Source: Deltaproteobacteria bacterium (GTDB taxonomy: Bacteria; Myxococcota_C; UBA6777). From it: a stretch of 64,000 nucleotides of DNA. The notes beneath the pieces were generated by a model. The model had not been told where the DNA came from and ran no database searches. It was given only the letters and a program-made list of their open reading frames with translations. Location of the stretch: positions 28,603-92,602 of the forward strand of contig PCBK01000081.1 of the NCBI GenBank assembly GCA_002731275.1, in the 5' to 3' direction. The first letter of the stretch is position 1. Every line of letters starts with the position of its first letter. Both the position numbers and the translations under genes were made by a program. Positions 26,447 to 34,825 of this stretch are shown here, piece by piece.

Positions 26447-28570
26447 ATGAAACGGTTCATATTATTGGGGTTTTGCCTGTTTTTATCCTTGGGGCTTTGG
26501 CTCCCATCTCACGCAGAGGCGCAGAGCATCGGCAAGTGGATGATGCACGAAGGCAAGGGTGTGATTCAGTTTAGCTCGTGTATGTCTTCACACGGTAACG
26601 TCGCCGAATACAATTATGCCAGTATCCCGGCGTGGCCTGCTGGTTGGAAATCTGCGCCCAACCCTGACAAGGTTGGATTCAGCCGACCATCTATCCTTTG
26701 TGGTGTCGCTAATTGTCGATGTGGTGGTGATTTTACATATTTTCGTAACACCGTAACGCTCCCACAAAACTTCAACCTGACCAAGTTCGAGATCGAGCTG
26801 AATGGGATGGATGATGGGACCAGGGTGACGATCTTCAACTCTAAACATCCCAACGGCGTCACACCTGCCGGTGGTTATATCTTCCTCGGTGGCAAGCTGA
26901 CACAAGATCTCAAGTCCTACGCACAAGTCGGCGAAGCGAACACTATTATCCTCACACACGTCGATGATTGCTGCCAACAATCCAATCTCCAGGAGGCTTT
27001 CATCCGGATCAACGGCGCACGCGTCAACCCATGTACCCCCGCCGCTGAAGTCTGTGATGGTAAAGATAACGACTGTAACGGACAAATCGACGACAACCTG
27101 ACAAAACAATGTTCAAACACATGTGGTAGCGGAACACAGCGCTGTGTCAGCGGAAAGTGGGAGGCTTGTAACCCAAAGGGTTCACGTGATTGTGGTGTCA
27201 CAAAGGGGATCTGCAAGAGCGGAAAAGAGAGCTGCAGTGATGGCAAGTGGTCAGGTGTGTGTGTCGGAGAGGTCAAAGCCGAGACTGAGATCTGCGATGG
27301 TAAAGATAACGACTGTGATGGCAAAACAGACGAAGACATCACCCCTGAGCCCTGTAAGTCGATCTGTGGCAGTGGAACCAAGACCTGCCAAAATGGGAAG
27401 ATGAGCGAATGTAACGTTCCCCAACCAGAGACCGAGGTCTGTGACGGAAAAGATAACGACTGTAACGGACAAATTGATGATAAACTTACCCGCAGCTGTA
27501 AAACCGCATGTGGTGCCGGAGAGGAGACCTGTAAAGGCGGACAGTGGGTTGAGTGTAGCGCCCCCAAAAAACACAACGAGATCTGTGACGGCAAAGATAA
27601 CGACTGTGATGGTCAAATCGATTCAGGAAAGGATCTCTGTCCACCACGTATGCAGTGCACCAACGGACAATGTGTTCAACCTTGTCAGGGAGGTGAATGT
27701 ACCGGTGGATTGCTCTGCAAAGATGGGCGCTGTGTCGGCAAGACCTGCCAGGAGGTCACGTGTCAAACGGGTGAGACTTGTATCAATGGACAATGTTTTG
27801 ATGCCTGTTACAAAGTCTCGTGTACAGCGCTTCAGACCTGTAAACAAGGGAAGTGTGTCGACAATTCTTGTTATACAAATGGTTGCCCCAACGCCGGAGA
27901 GATCTGTGTCAATGGCGTCTGCCAGGCCGATCCATGTAAGAGCGTGACGTGCAATGCCGGAGAATTCTGCCGCGAAGGGAAGTGTGTCTCTTCCTGTGCG
28001 AGTGTCCAATGTGCCAGTAACGAGCAGTGTGTCGATGGCAAGTGTGAACAAGATCCCCAAAAGAACGGCCCATGTGAGAAGGTACAATGTAATGATGGCC
28101 AACGTTGCCAAAATGGTCAGTGTGTCGATGAGCCTTGTTCGACTGTGACATGTCCCAAAGGACGGACATGTCTGCAAGGTGTTTGTGTGCACGATCCATG
28201 TGAACATACAACGTGCGCTTCGGGAGAGTCATGTGTCCTTATCAACGGAAAAGCCCAATGTGTAGGTGATAGCCAGAGCGGAGAGAAGACGCAAACACAA
28301 GAACCAACACCCCAAACAGATGCTGCCCCCACAGAAGGCCCCGTGTCACAAGCCGATACGGGAGCTGAGAATCCTTCCTCTGGACCTGAAGTCGTCGATG
28401 GTGGGACTGTTGGTCAGGCCGGAAATGGTGACAAAGGAAACACCAACAATCCTCGTGTTGATAGAGTCGCTGGGTGTACCTGTTCTTCGACACAAGCCCC
28501 CGTCTTTGGCCTCTGGTTCCTGATCCTCCTCGTCTTCTTCCGACTCCGCCCCCGTATCTACTCTGAATAA
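26447..28570 (+). CDS. secreted MopE-motif/EGF-like protein with MYXO-CTERM-type tail
   Basis: 707 aa, ATG 26447. The N-terminus is a signal peptide ending near SHAEA. Residues about 26-195 form a beta-rich domain with several Cys and FRNTVTLPQNFNLTKFEIELNG-type strands. Four MopE-type motifs follow (VCDGKDNDCNGQIDD, ICDGKDNDCDGKTDE, VCDGKDNDCNGQIDD, ICDGKDNDCDGQIDS). Then come about eight EGF-like Cys units (VTCQTGETCINGQC, VTCNAGEFCREGKC), a Pro/Thr/Glu/Gly linker, and a C-terminal sorting signal with Cys-Thr-Cys-Ser-Ser, a hydrophobic helix and Arg residues. That end fits MYXO-CTERM signals, in which a Cys is processed for surface anchoring in Myxococcota. Near-identical motif repeats suggest recent internal duplication. 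Confidence 0.9.
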   Translation: MKRFILLGFCLFLSLGLWLPSHAEAQSIGKWMMHEGKGVIQFSSCMSSHGNVAEYNYASIPAWPAGWKSAPNPDKVGFSRPSILCGVANCRCGGDFTYFRNTVTLPQNFNLTKFEIELNGMDDGTRVTIFNSKHPNGVTPAGGYIFLGGKLTQDLKSYAQVGEANTIILTHVDDCCQQSNLQEAFIRINGARVNPCTPAAEVCDGKDNDCNGQIDDNLTKQCSNTCGSGTQRCVSGKWEACNPKGSRDCGVTKGICKSGKESCSDGKWSGVCVGEVKAETEICDGKDNDCDGKTDEDITPEPCKSICGSGTKTCQNGKMSECNVPQPETEVCDGKDNDCNGQIDDKLTRSCKTACGAGEETCKGGQWVECSAPKKHNEICDGKDNDCDGQIDSGKDLCPPRMQCTNGQCVQPCQGGECTGGLLCKDGRCVGKTCQEVTCQTGETCINGQCFDACYKVSCTALQTCKQGKCVDNSCYTNGCPNAGEICVNGVCQADPCKSVTCNAGEFCREGKCVSSCASVQCASNEQCVDGKCEQDPQKNGPCEKVQCNDGQRCQNGQCVDEPCSTVTCPKGRTCLQGVCVHDPCEHTTCASGESCVLINGKAQCVGDSQSGEKTQTQEPTPQTDAAPTEGPVSQADTGAENPSSGPEVVDGGTVGQAGNGDKGNTNNPRVDRVAGCTCSSTQAPVFGLWFLILLVFFRLRPRIYSE

Positions 28571-28596
28571 CTCGGTCCTATCGCTCAAGTCTCCAA

Positions 28597-28735
28597 TCTC
28601 TGAGATCGGTGTACGTTGCCATCTGTCCTTATCGACGGGCGAATTTCCACTCTCTGAGAGCAGGGGACGTTGCCATCTGTCCCTATGGACAGGAGATTTC
28701 CATGCGTTGGGAGTAGAGTTCGTTGCCATCTATCC
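28597..28735. repeat. degenerate tandem repeat, about 52-55 bp units
   Basis: Three units share the core CGTTGCCATCTRTCC at 28614, 28669 and 28721 (spacings 55 and 52), with partly conserved flanks (CTCTGAGA, GATTTCCA). It begins 26 bp after the stop of the MYXO-CTERM gene. The units are open in more than one frame, but no start with a ribosome binding site supports translation. Unequal exchange probably made the repeats. Confidence 0.6.
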
Positions 28736-29050
28736 TTGCGGCTGCCGTGCTCTGCTTCTCTTGGCTGCCGCGCTCCACTTGACATCGTGGGGTTGTCAGG
28801 CGGGTGTGGCCAAAAGCGCGCCCGCCTGAAGTCCATAACCCCAGCCCCCACTGTACTCTGTATCGTTTGTGTCTCTGTGTCCAGGATGTGGACGTCCAGG
28901 TATGGGACAGTGTGTTTATGAGGAGGGGAGTCTTTTGGGGAAGTTTTTGAAATGATTATCGTTTGTTTGGTTGACTGCGTTGGAATGGGATTTGAGAGAG
29001 TGGGGGGCGAAACAAGATTCTTACAAACCAAACAAACAAAGGATAATCCG
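28736..29050. other. intergenic region with hairpin and element-like sequence
   Basis: 315 bp. CAGGCGGG (28797-28804) can pair with CCCGCCTG (28820-28827). Downstream, TGTATCGTTTGTGT near 28859-28872 resembles part of the inverted four-hairpin element at 62571-62653, but the stem partners are largely lost, so this is at best a degraded relative. The 17-mer GTGTCCAGGATGTGGAC is at 28877-28893. AAAGGAT precedes the next start. Confidence 0.35.
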
Positions 29051-29455
29051 ATGACATCACCAACCAAATGGTCCCTTCTTTTGCTCTCTCTCATGGGAAA
29101 CGTTGCCATTCAATTGCTGCGCTTTCACTCGGTCAAGCACGTCGAACTCTACTTGCTCTTCGATCTTCTCACCGCATGTTTCGTTTTTCTCGCCATTGTC
29201 AGCCCCAAAAGGGAAAAGTTACGGCATGTTATCACCGCTGTCTCTGTTTTGCAGAGCATCACACCCAACATCGCGCTGAGTGTGATGTGGGGGGTCTCGT
29301 TGTGGGCGTGGAAGTTCGACAGCTGGCTTTACGGTTACACGATTGTATTTTTGTTCATGTTGTCCACCAACTTGCTCACGATCGTTTGTATGTACAGCCA
29401 AGACACAAAGCAGTGGATGGAGAGAATTGGGCGACGACCAGCTTCAGCCTTGTGA
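29051..29455 (+). CDS. small integral membrane protein, hypothetical
   Basis: 134 aa. ATG 29051 is preferred because AAAGGAT lies just upstream and the protein then begins at a membrane helix; the longer in-frame start at 28952 adds a doubtful extension. About four hydrophobic helices (near 6-22, 33-52, 62-82, 90-118) with short loops and a basic C-terminus (RIGRRPASAL). No family is recognised. Its 3' end overlaps the convergent membrane gene by 12 nt. Confidence 0.65.
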   Translation: MTSPTKWSLLLLSLMGNVAIQLLRFHSVKHVELYLLFDLLTACFVFLAIVSPKREKLRHVITAVSVLQSITPNIALSVMWGVSLWAWKFDSWLYGYTIVFLFMLSTNLLTIVCMYSQDTKQWMERIGRRPASAL

Positions 29456-30172
29456 TGCAGGAGTGGAGAGGAGTTTTCGCCAAACGACGACATGGGTGAG
29501 GACAGCGATTGTCACGAGGACGACAGGTAGCCAGACATACGGAAAGTACAAGACCCATGTGTTGACGTGGCCTTTTGTATCTCCAAACAGTCGAACCATT
29601 GGAGATGTCGTGAGCGCGATAATGGTAATCGCCACGAGACAGAGTGTTCCGTAAATATTCCATGCCCACAATGCCCACCGAGGGACATCGCGCTTCGCGA
29701 GATACATGATGAGGATGATCAACGCGCCAAGCCCCGTCCCAATATCAAAATTGTAACCTCCGTAAGACAACTCAACAGGCATAATCTTGAGGTTCCCTGC
29801 GTGGTGCATGACCAGCTCAAGTGGGAGCCTGAACGATTGAAGACCTACCAACACGGCAAATGAACAGTGTACAGCAGCATCTTTTCCCCACGACGAGAAA
29901 CCAAATCCAAAGGCCATCGCAAAGACCGAGACAATCATGATCGCCATCGGTGGTGGCATGAAGTCAAATCTCGACAAGACCCCCGAAAAAGCAAGCCCTG
30001 CACTCAACGACATCGCCAACATCGCAATACCCGCCATGAACATTCTCCGGCGAGGGGTGTGGCTGTACAAGAAGACCCATAATATCGCGACGATGAACGC
30101 AATCCCACCTATCCCTATCGCAGATGTCGCGTCCCACACCGGAGGCGCGATCACAACGTGCTTTGGAACCAT
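29444..30172 (-). CDS. multi-pass membrane protein, hypothetical
   Basis: 242 aa. ATG 30172 is supported by AAAGGAG about 6 nt upstream. At least six hydrophobic helices run through the whole length, for example GIGGIAFIVAILWVFLYS, FMAGIAMLAMSLSAGLAF, MAIMIVSVFAMAFGFGF, GALIILIMYLA, TLCLVAITIIAL and VWLPVVLVTIAVLTHVVV. A conserved-looking loop with HHAGNLKIMPVELSYGGYN includes two adjacent His residues and might bind a metal or quinone. That is inference only. No family is recognised. Confidence 0.75.
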   Translation of the reverse strand: MVPKHVVIAPPVWDATSAIGIGGIAFIVAILWVFLYSHTPRRRMFMAGIAMLAMSLSAGLAFSGVLSRFDFMPPPMAIMIVSVFAMAFGFGFSSWGKDAAVHCSFAVLVGLQSFRLPLELVMHHAGNLKIMPVELSYGGYNFDIGTGLGALIILIMYLAKRDVPRWALWAWNIYGTLCLVAITIIALTTSPMVRLFGDTKGHVNTWVLYFPYVWLPVVLVTIAVLTHVVVWRKLLSTPASQG

Positions 30173-30317
30173 GACTTACTCCTTTTCTCCGCTTTGTGTC
30201 TGTGCTCTTCCACAAAGCCAGGATGTTCTCTGTGTATGTGTGTTGACCGTGAGTATTTGAGAATTGATAGGAGGAGTCAAGCGGGCAGCTCAGGTGTACA
30301 GGTCTCTGGTTACTCTA

Positions 30318-30367
30318 GGTACGACTTGTACAAAACCACGTTTTTGATGTGCTGCCCCGTTTTTTCT
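30318..30367 (+). repeat. dispersed 50-bp repeat, copy 1
   Basis: The segment beginning GGTACGACTTGTACAAAACC and ending in CCCCGTTTTTT matches 32201-32250 in about 47 of 50 positions. It lies in the intergenic space about 50 bp from the palindromic repeat at 30417-30515. The other copy overlaps the stop of the lipoprotein gene ending at 32230. Confidence 0.7.
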
Positions 30368-30416
30368 TCGTCTGATAGGTGTTTGTGTTTTCTTCGCCTG
30401 GTAGGTGCTTGTGTTT

Positions 30417-30515
30417 TGAGGTGGGACTTTGAGTCCCACCACATTCTGAACGATGCGAAGCCTTGAGGCGAGCGTACCCTCTCTATAGCACCGGGTTTTA
30501 ACCCGGTGTTCCCAA
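30417..30515 (-). repeat. dispersed two-palindrome element, copy 1 (inverted)
   Basis: Contains the perfect hairpins GTGGGACTTTGAGTCCCAC (30421-30439) and CACCGGGTTTTAACCCGGTG (30489-30508), separated by about 50 bp with GATGCGAAGCC and CGAGCGTACCCTCTCTATAG. The reverse complement matches 52851-52950 along its whole length. Two copies in opposite orientation in separate intergenic regions indicate a dispersed element of the REP/MITE-like type. Confidence 0.8.
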
Positions 30516-30853
30516 CCAAACACATCCCTCTATCCAATCATCCAATCCATGCTCCAGCTTTCGAAAACAATCCACAAAGACACACCAAATGGATACGAAT
30601 GAAATCCTATACGGGTGGGGTTCAGAATACGAACGACCGTCTTCGGGGTGTCTTTTGTGTGTGTGGAGTTTGGACACAGGTGTTTGGTTTTTGGACAGCT
30701 CCATCCCTGGAGAAAACATTGTTTGGATGTATCTGTTCGTTTTTTATAGGTAATATATAGACGGGGTGAGGCGGTATGGCTCTTGTTAAGGGGTATGGGC
30801 AACGTCAGACAGTGTTTCTCGATTGATACAACCCGATTCAAAAGGAAATTGAT
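30516..30853. other. intergenic region
   Basis: 338 bp between the palindromic element and the next lipoprotein gene. No supported coding sequence. AAAAGGAAA near 30840 is the ribosome binding site of the next gene. The promoter was not identified with confidence. Confidence 0.3.
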
Positions 30854-32230
30854 ATGTGTCCAAAAACTCTCTCCTCATTTCGTCGTGTCTCCGTGTCCTT
30901 CCTCTTTGTCTCTCTCCTGCCTTTGTTGTTCTTTGGTACGGGCTGTGGTCGCAATCTTTCGTGTGAGAGCAGCCGCGACTGCATGGAAGACGAGTATTGT
31001 GACTTCCACGCCGAAGGTAAACCAGGATACTGTATGGAAACACGTTATCGCTCACCTTACAGAGGGATCTCACCAGGCAGCCAAGCAAACGGAGGCCAAA
31101 CCTCAAATGGGAACACCTCATCCAACACAAACAACTCCAGCAACAATGGTTCCAGTACCAACAATACTGGCACAAACTCCAACACCAATGGTTCCAGTGC
31201 CAACAACTCCAACACAAACAACTCCGGTACATCTTCTGGCAACACAGGGCAGGATATCCAGCCTCTCCCAAAGTCGACATTTGTCTTCTCGAAAGAGGTC
31301 GGAGATGTCGTACATCTCTATGCATACGATATCGACACAAAGCAGCTGCGTTTGATTTCAGATCTCGATAATGCTGTCGAGTCAACGAGTTTTGCGATAT
31401 CTCCTGACAGGAAGTGGATTGCGTTTACTGGTAAGTTTCGTTTGACGGAGGTGGAGCGTCTGCAAAAATACCAATTTGGGGCGGTCTGGGTTGTCAGCGC
31501 GGATGGCCGACAATACCATCGTATCACACCTGTTTTGAATGCACTGGATGGGAACGAATCACAATACAGCAGCTACTCTCCTTATTTGACATCGGTTCGG
31601 TGGTCCCACGATGGAAAGCGTATTTGGTTTATCCAAAGGGAGCTTTGGAAGTGGTATACTGGGAAGTATGATAGTGCGAGCAGCGTGAATTATGTGACCC
31701 TCGCGGATGGGAAGCTCCACCATTTTTCTCAGGCTTCGTGTCGACGAGTCTATGCGATCGAGCCCCACCCTATGGATAGTAAACTGGCAGTTTCGATGAA
31801 AGGCGGCTGTTCAATGGTAGAGGGGGTGTATATTTTTGACTTGGACAATCCTGGGAAAGCTCCTGTTCGCGTCAGAGATCCGCAGAATCGTGTGACACCT
31901 ATGGGAGCCTTCTTTCAGGACAATATGTACTGGCAAGGCTTTTACTTGGTCTTGCAGGCCGAGGCGCAGTGGGGTAGCAATTCTGGAGGGACAAGTCTTG
32001 AGCGTGGATATGTTGGATTTGATATGATCACCGGTAGTGGCCGCATCAAACAGATCATGAGAAAGGGGAATTTTCGCAACTTAAATATGCGCTTTGATGG
32101 TTTATTGTCTGTGATGGAATTGGGTGGTGGGAGTCACCTGGACATCTGGTTCTTGGACGAAAGAGCGGGTGGAGGAGGTAAGTCCTTCACCCTAAATCTT
32201 GGTACAACTTGTAGAAAACCACGTTTTTGA
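30854..32230 (+). CDS. lipoprotein with Asn/Ser-rich linker and PD40-like propeller
   Basis: 458 aa, ATG 30854 preceded by AAAAGGAAA. Signal peptide with lipobox FGTGC (Cys 31). A small Cys module follows (SCESSRDCMEDEYC), then a 50-residue linker almost entirely Asn, Ser, Thr and Gly (about 77-132). The body is a WD40-like/TolB-type propeller, as shown by AISPDRKWIAFTGKF, SVRWSHDGKRIWFIQ and similar blades. The last ten residues and the stop fall inside a dispersed 50-bp repeat shared with 30318-30367, so the C-terminus may have been replaced by the repeat. The ligand is unknown. Confidence 0.82.
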   Translation: MCPKTLSSFRRVSVSFLFVSLLPLLFFGTGCGRNLSCESSRDCMEDEYCDFHAEGKPGYCMETRYRSPYRGISPGSQANGGQTSNGNTSSNTNNSSNNGSSTNNTGTNSNTNGSSANNSNTNNSGTSSGNTGQDIQPLPKSTFVFSKEVGDVVHLYAYDIDTKQLRLISDLDNAVESTSFAISPDRKWIAFTGKFRLTEVERLQKYQFGAVWVVSADGRQYHRITPVLNALDGNESQYSSYSPYLTSVRWSHDGKRIWFIQRELWKWYTGKYDSASSVNYVTLADGKLHHFSQASCRRVYAIEPHPMDSKLAVSMKGGCSMVEGVYIFDLDNPGKAPVRVRDPQNRVTPMGAFFQDNMYWQGFYLVLQAEAQWGSNSGGTSLERGYVGFDMITGSGRIKQIMRKGNFRNLNMRFDGLLSVMELGGGSHLDIWFLDERAGGGGKSFTLNLGTTCRKPRF

Positions 32231-32250
32231 TGCGCTGCCCCGTTTTTTTG
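32201..32250 (+). repeat. dispersed 50-bp repeat, copy 2, overlapping a gene end
   Basis: Begins GGTACAACTTGTAGAAAACC and matches 30318-30367 with about three differences. It supplies the last codons and stop of the gene ending at 32230. Confidence 0.7.
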
Positions 32251-32369
32251 GTATGCTTTCTTCATCCGTTGCTCCAAACACTTTGGAACGTAACCCCCTT
32301 TATCGATCTGTTGGTTCTCAGCTTTTCCCTTTCGAACATAGTACTGTCGATTTGATGAGGGAAGGGCTC

Positions 32370-33020
32370 ATGACAAACAAGAACCCCTACAACTCCGAAA
32401 CCGAGGATGTTCCGATGAAAGATAATGTTGATATAAAAGAGCGTGAGGTTGAACTTCTGAGCGAGTACTTCGAGTGGGAGGGATGGTTACTTGAAAAGAG
32501 ATACGAAGACCTTCTACCTTTGATGAGCGAAAAACCCCCTCGAAAATGGTCCTTTTGGAGACAACTCAAGATCGATTTCACAACGCCATCTTCTTCTGCG
32601 GTGTGGTGGTTTATTTTTATCCTTGGTTTGTTTGGAGTGTATATCATACTCGTTGCAGATCATTTTTTCGTCCGTTGTGTTGGAGGGGGGGTTTTGTACA
32701 TCGCTTACCACATGGCTTCCTCTCTCGGAAAAACCTTCATGGAGCTTGTCAGGCTTATTCGAGATGGAACATTTGTTCGGTTTGAGGTCTCCAAGTTCTC
32801 AAAAAGTGATAAGATTATCGACTCACGGCGATATGCGATCGTTGATCGAGATAGTCACGGCAAACAATACGATCTAAAGCCTATTGTGAGGGCTGATATT
32901 GCTCGGTACATGTGCCAGCGTTACGAGAAAGTGTGGATTTTGTGCATAGTTTGTTTGGAGAACAAAGAGCAGAGAGCGTCACTTGTTGGTATCAGAGGCG
33001 CTGGAGAAAAGGATACATGA
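32370..33020 (+). CDS. membrane protein with two helices, hypothetical
   Basis: 216 aa from ATG 32370, chosen because AGGGAAGGG lies just upstream. Earlier in-frame starts (32199, 32253, 32355) have no binding site and would overlap the upstream repeat. The N-terminal 60 residues are charged and soluble. Two membrane helices follow (AVWWFIFILGLFGVYIILVA and CVGGGVLYIAYHMA). The C-terminal half is a soluble domain of mixed charge with VRFEVSKFSKSDKIIDSRRY. No family is recognised. The start is moderately uncertain. Confidence 0.65.
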   Translation: MTNKNPYNSETEDVPMKDNVDIKEREVELLSEYFEWEGWLLEKRYEDLLPLMSEKPPRKWSFWRQLKIDFTTPSSSAVWWFIFILGLFGVYIILVADHFFVRCVGGGVLYIAYHMASSLGKTFMELVRLIRDGTFVRFEVSKFSKSDKIIDSRRYAIVDRDSHGKQYDLKPIVRADIARYMCQRYEKVWILCIVCLENKEQRASLVGIRGAGEKDT

Positions 33021-33130
33021 TGAAACCTATGAAGCTGTGTTCTGTGGCTTGATCGAGTTCCAACATCACGCTACTATCCACTACACGTGAGTTCGTCCAT
33101 ACCATTTTCACAAAACAAAAGGTTCGTTTG

Positions 33131-33553
33131 ATGAAAGAACTCGAATTACACGTCGCTTGGGGTGGAGTTTATGCCTCCAAGAGCGATGAAGAAGAAGGAT
33201 ACAATCTCTTCCGTCTTTTGGACTTCAACCAATACGCATATCATGCAGCGTTGTTTGGGCAGACTTTTCAAGAGTTGCCAACTTCTGATGATTTGAAGGG
33301 CTTGTCACCATTCATTGGTCACGTTCCCATCGATACACGTGGGCTCCTCCATAGAAATGACCTTCAATTACTCGCGACAGCGCCACTCACGAAAGAGGAT
33401 CTCGAAGGGTACACCATCTACCTCGAAGAGCATGGTTCTGAGCAAGCCGAAATTGATGAACTTATCAACACACTCATCGAGTTCTCTCATGAACCTCCTG
33501 TATCATTCAAACTGCGTCTCGAAAACGACGAACTTGTCATCGAAGCAGCCTGA
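33131..33553 (+). CDS. hypothetical protein
   Basis: 140 aa. ATG 33131 is chosen over the TTG just before it, with AAAAGG about 8 nt upstream. The protein is small, acidic and soluble, without signal or membrane segments, and has helical C-terminal stretches (EQAEIDELINTLIEFSHE). No family is recognised. It is followed by a hairpin-rich intergenic stretch before the ABC transporter operon. Confidence 0.65.
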   Translation: MKELELHVAWGGVYASKSDEEEGYNLFRLLDFNQYAYHAALFGQTFQELPTSDDLKGLSPFIGHVPIDTRGLLHRNDLQLLATAPLTKEDLEGYTIYLEEHGSEQAEIDELINTLIEFSHEPPVSFKLRLENDELVIEAA

Positions 33554-33593
33554 TTTGATACACACCAAAAACCATACCTCCATCAAAAACCCA

Positions 33594-33660
33594 TACGCCG
33601 AAGGCGTCCACTGAGGGGGAAGGCAAGCAAAGCGCGCCTGGGGGAAATCCATTTCCCCCG
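33594..33660. repeat. intergenic hairpin cluster
   Basis: Two hairpins: ACGCC-GAA-GGCGT (33595-33607) and GGGGGAAAT-CC-ATTTCCCCC (33640-33659). Between them lies GGCAAGCAAAGCGCGCC, which resembles GGGCAAGCAGAGCGCGCC near 59909-59926, just after a copy of the four-hairpin element. This may be another member of the dispersed palindrome families. It could also end transcription of the upstream gene, although no T-tract follows. Confidence 0.5.
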
Positions 33661-33868
33661 ATAGGTCCGCTACACACCCCCTTTTGTAGACCACTCCATA
33701 CACCTCTACTTGCTCCCGCTCCCCACAATCGCCCAACTGCCACCCTAAAAAACAAAAACCAATTTGTTTGGGAATAATGTACCCATTTGATCGTATCATC
33801 TTTCACACACGCGTTTGTTGCATCAACAGCGCAGAAAAATGCTCTATCATAAAAGGGAGATACACGCC

Positions 33869-34825
33869 ATGTGGGCGATCCAAACGACACAACTTAAGAA
33901 GCGCTTCGGTGACCATTGGGCCCTCGCTGGGCTGGACCTGGAAGTCCCCAAAGGCACCATCTTTGGTCTACTTGGACCCAACGGTGCCGGAAAAACGACG
34001 ACCTTCCGTATCCTCTCCACGCTCACCTCTGCCACCGAAGGCAAAGCCGAAATCCTTGGCTTCAATGTCCAAACACACCCCACAGAGATCCAAAAACGCC
34101 TGGGCTATCTTCCTCAACACCCCACGTTCTATAAATGGATGAGCGCCCTTGAGCTGCTCGTCTTCTTCGCGAGGGCGTCTGGCTTCTCCAAACAAGACGC
34201 GACCAAACGCAGCGAAGAACTCCTCGAACGTGTTGGACTACACGACCGAAAAGATGACCGCATCAAAGGCTATTCAGGTGGCATGATGCAACGACTCGGC
34301 ATCGCACAGGCCCTTATCCATGCGCCTGAGATCCTGATCCTCGATGAACCTGTCTCCGCGCTCGATCCTCCTGGACGTATCGAAGTCTTTGACCTGCTCC
34401 ACGAGTTACGGGAAGACCACACCATCCTGCTCTCAAGCCACATCCTCGAAGACCTCGAACGTATGTGTGATCAAGTCGCCTTCTTGCGTGATGGACAGGT
34501 CATCCTCTCCGGCGATATGGAGAGCATCCACGCAAAAGTCGAACAACACCAAAGCGTCTCCCTCCTGGTCGAAGGCACACAAGCACAATACGACGCATTC
34601 ATCAAAGAGATCGACGCGCTCCCGTGGATCAGCGCCGTCACCACACATACCGAAAAACATAAACGCGTCAAGATCGAGCTACACACCAAAGAACACGAAC
34701 AAGCCGTCGATATGCTCCCCTCTATGGTGACCAAACACACACTCAGAATGTGGCAACTCACTATCTCACAACCCTCCCTCGAAGGGCTGTTTGTCCAGGT
34801 CATGGAAGGAAACACACCATCATGA
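33869..34825 (+). CDS. ABC transporter ATP-binding protein
   Basis: 318 aa. ATG 33869 has AGGGAGA about 8 nt upstream; longer starts lack it. All nucleotide-binding motifs are present: Walker A GPNGAGKTT (residues 36-44), Q-loop in YLPQHP, signature YSGGMMQ (a variant of LSGGQ), Walker B ILILDEP and the H-loop in SSHILED. The C-terminal about 90 residues are the accessory domain usual in CcmA/NatA-type exporters. It heads a four-gene operon with two permeases (ATGA overlap with the first) and a lipoprotein hydrolase. Such sets export lipids, antibiotics or metals; the substrate here is unknown. Confidence 0.93.
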   Translation: MWAIQTTQLKKRFGDHWALAGLDLEVPKGTIFGLLGPNGAGKTTTFRILSTLTSATEGKAEILGFNVQTHPTEIQKRLGYLPQHPTFYKWMSALELLVFFARASGFSKQDATKRSEELLERVGLHDRKDDRIKGYSGGMMQRLGIAQALIHAPEILILDEPVSALDPPGRIEVFDLLHELREDHTILLSSHILEDLERMCDQVAFLRDGQVILSGDMESIHAKVEQHQSVSLLVEGTQAQYDAFIKEIDALPWISAVTTHTEKHKRVKIELHTKEHEQAVDMLPSMVTKHTLRMWQLTISQPSLEGLFVQVMEGNTPS

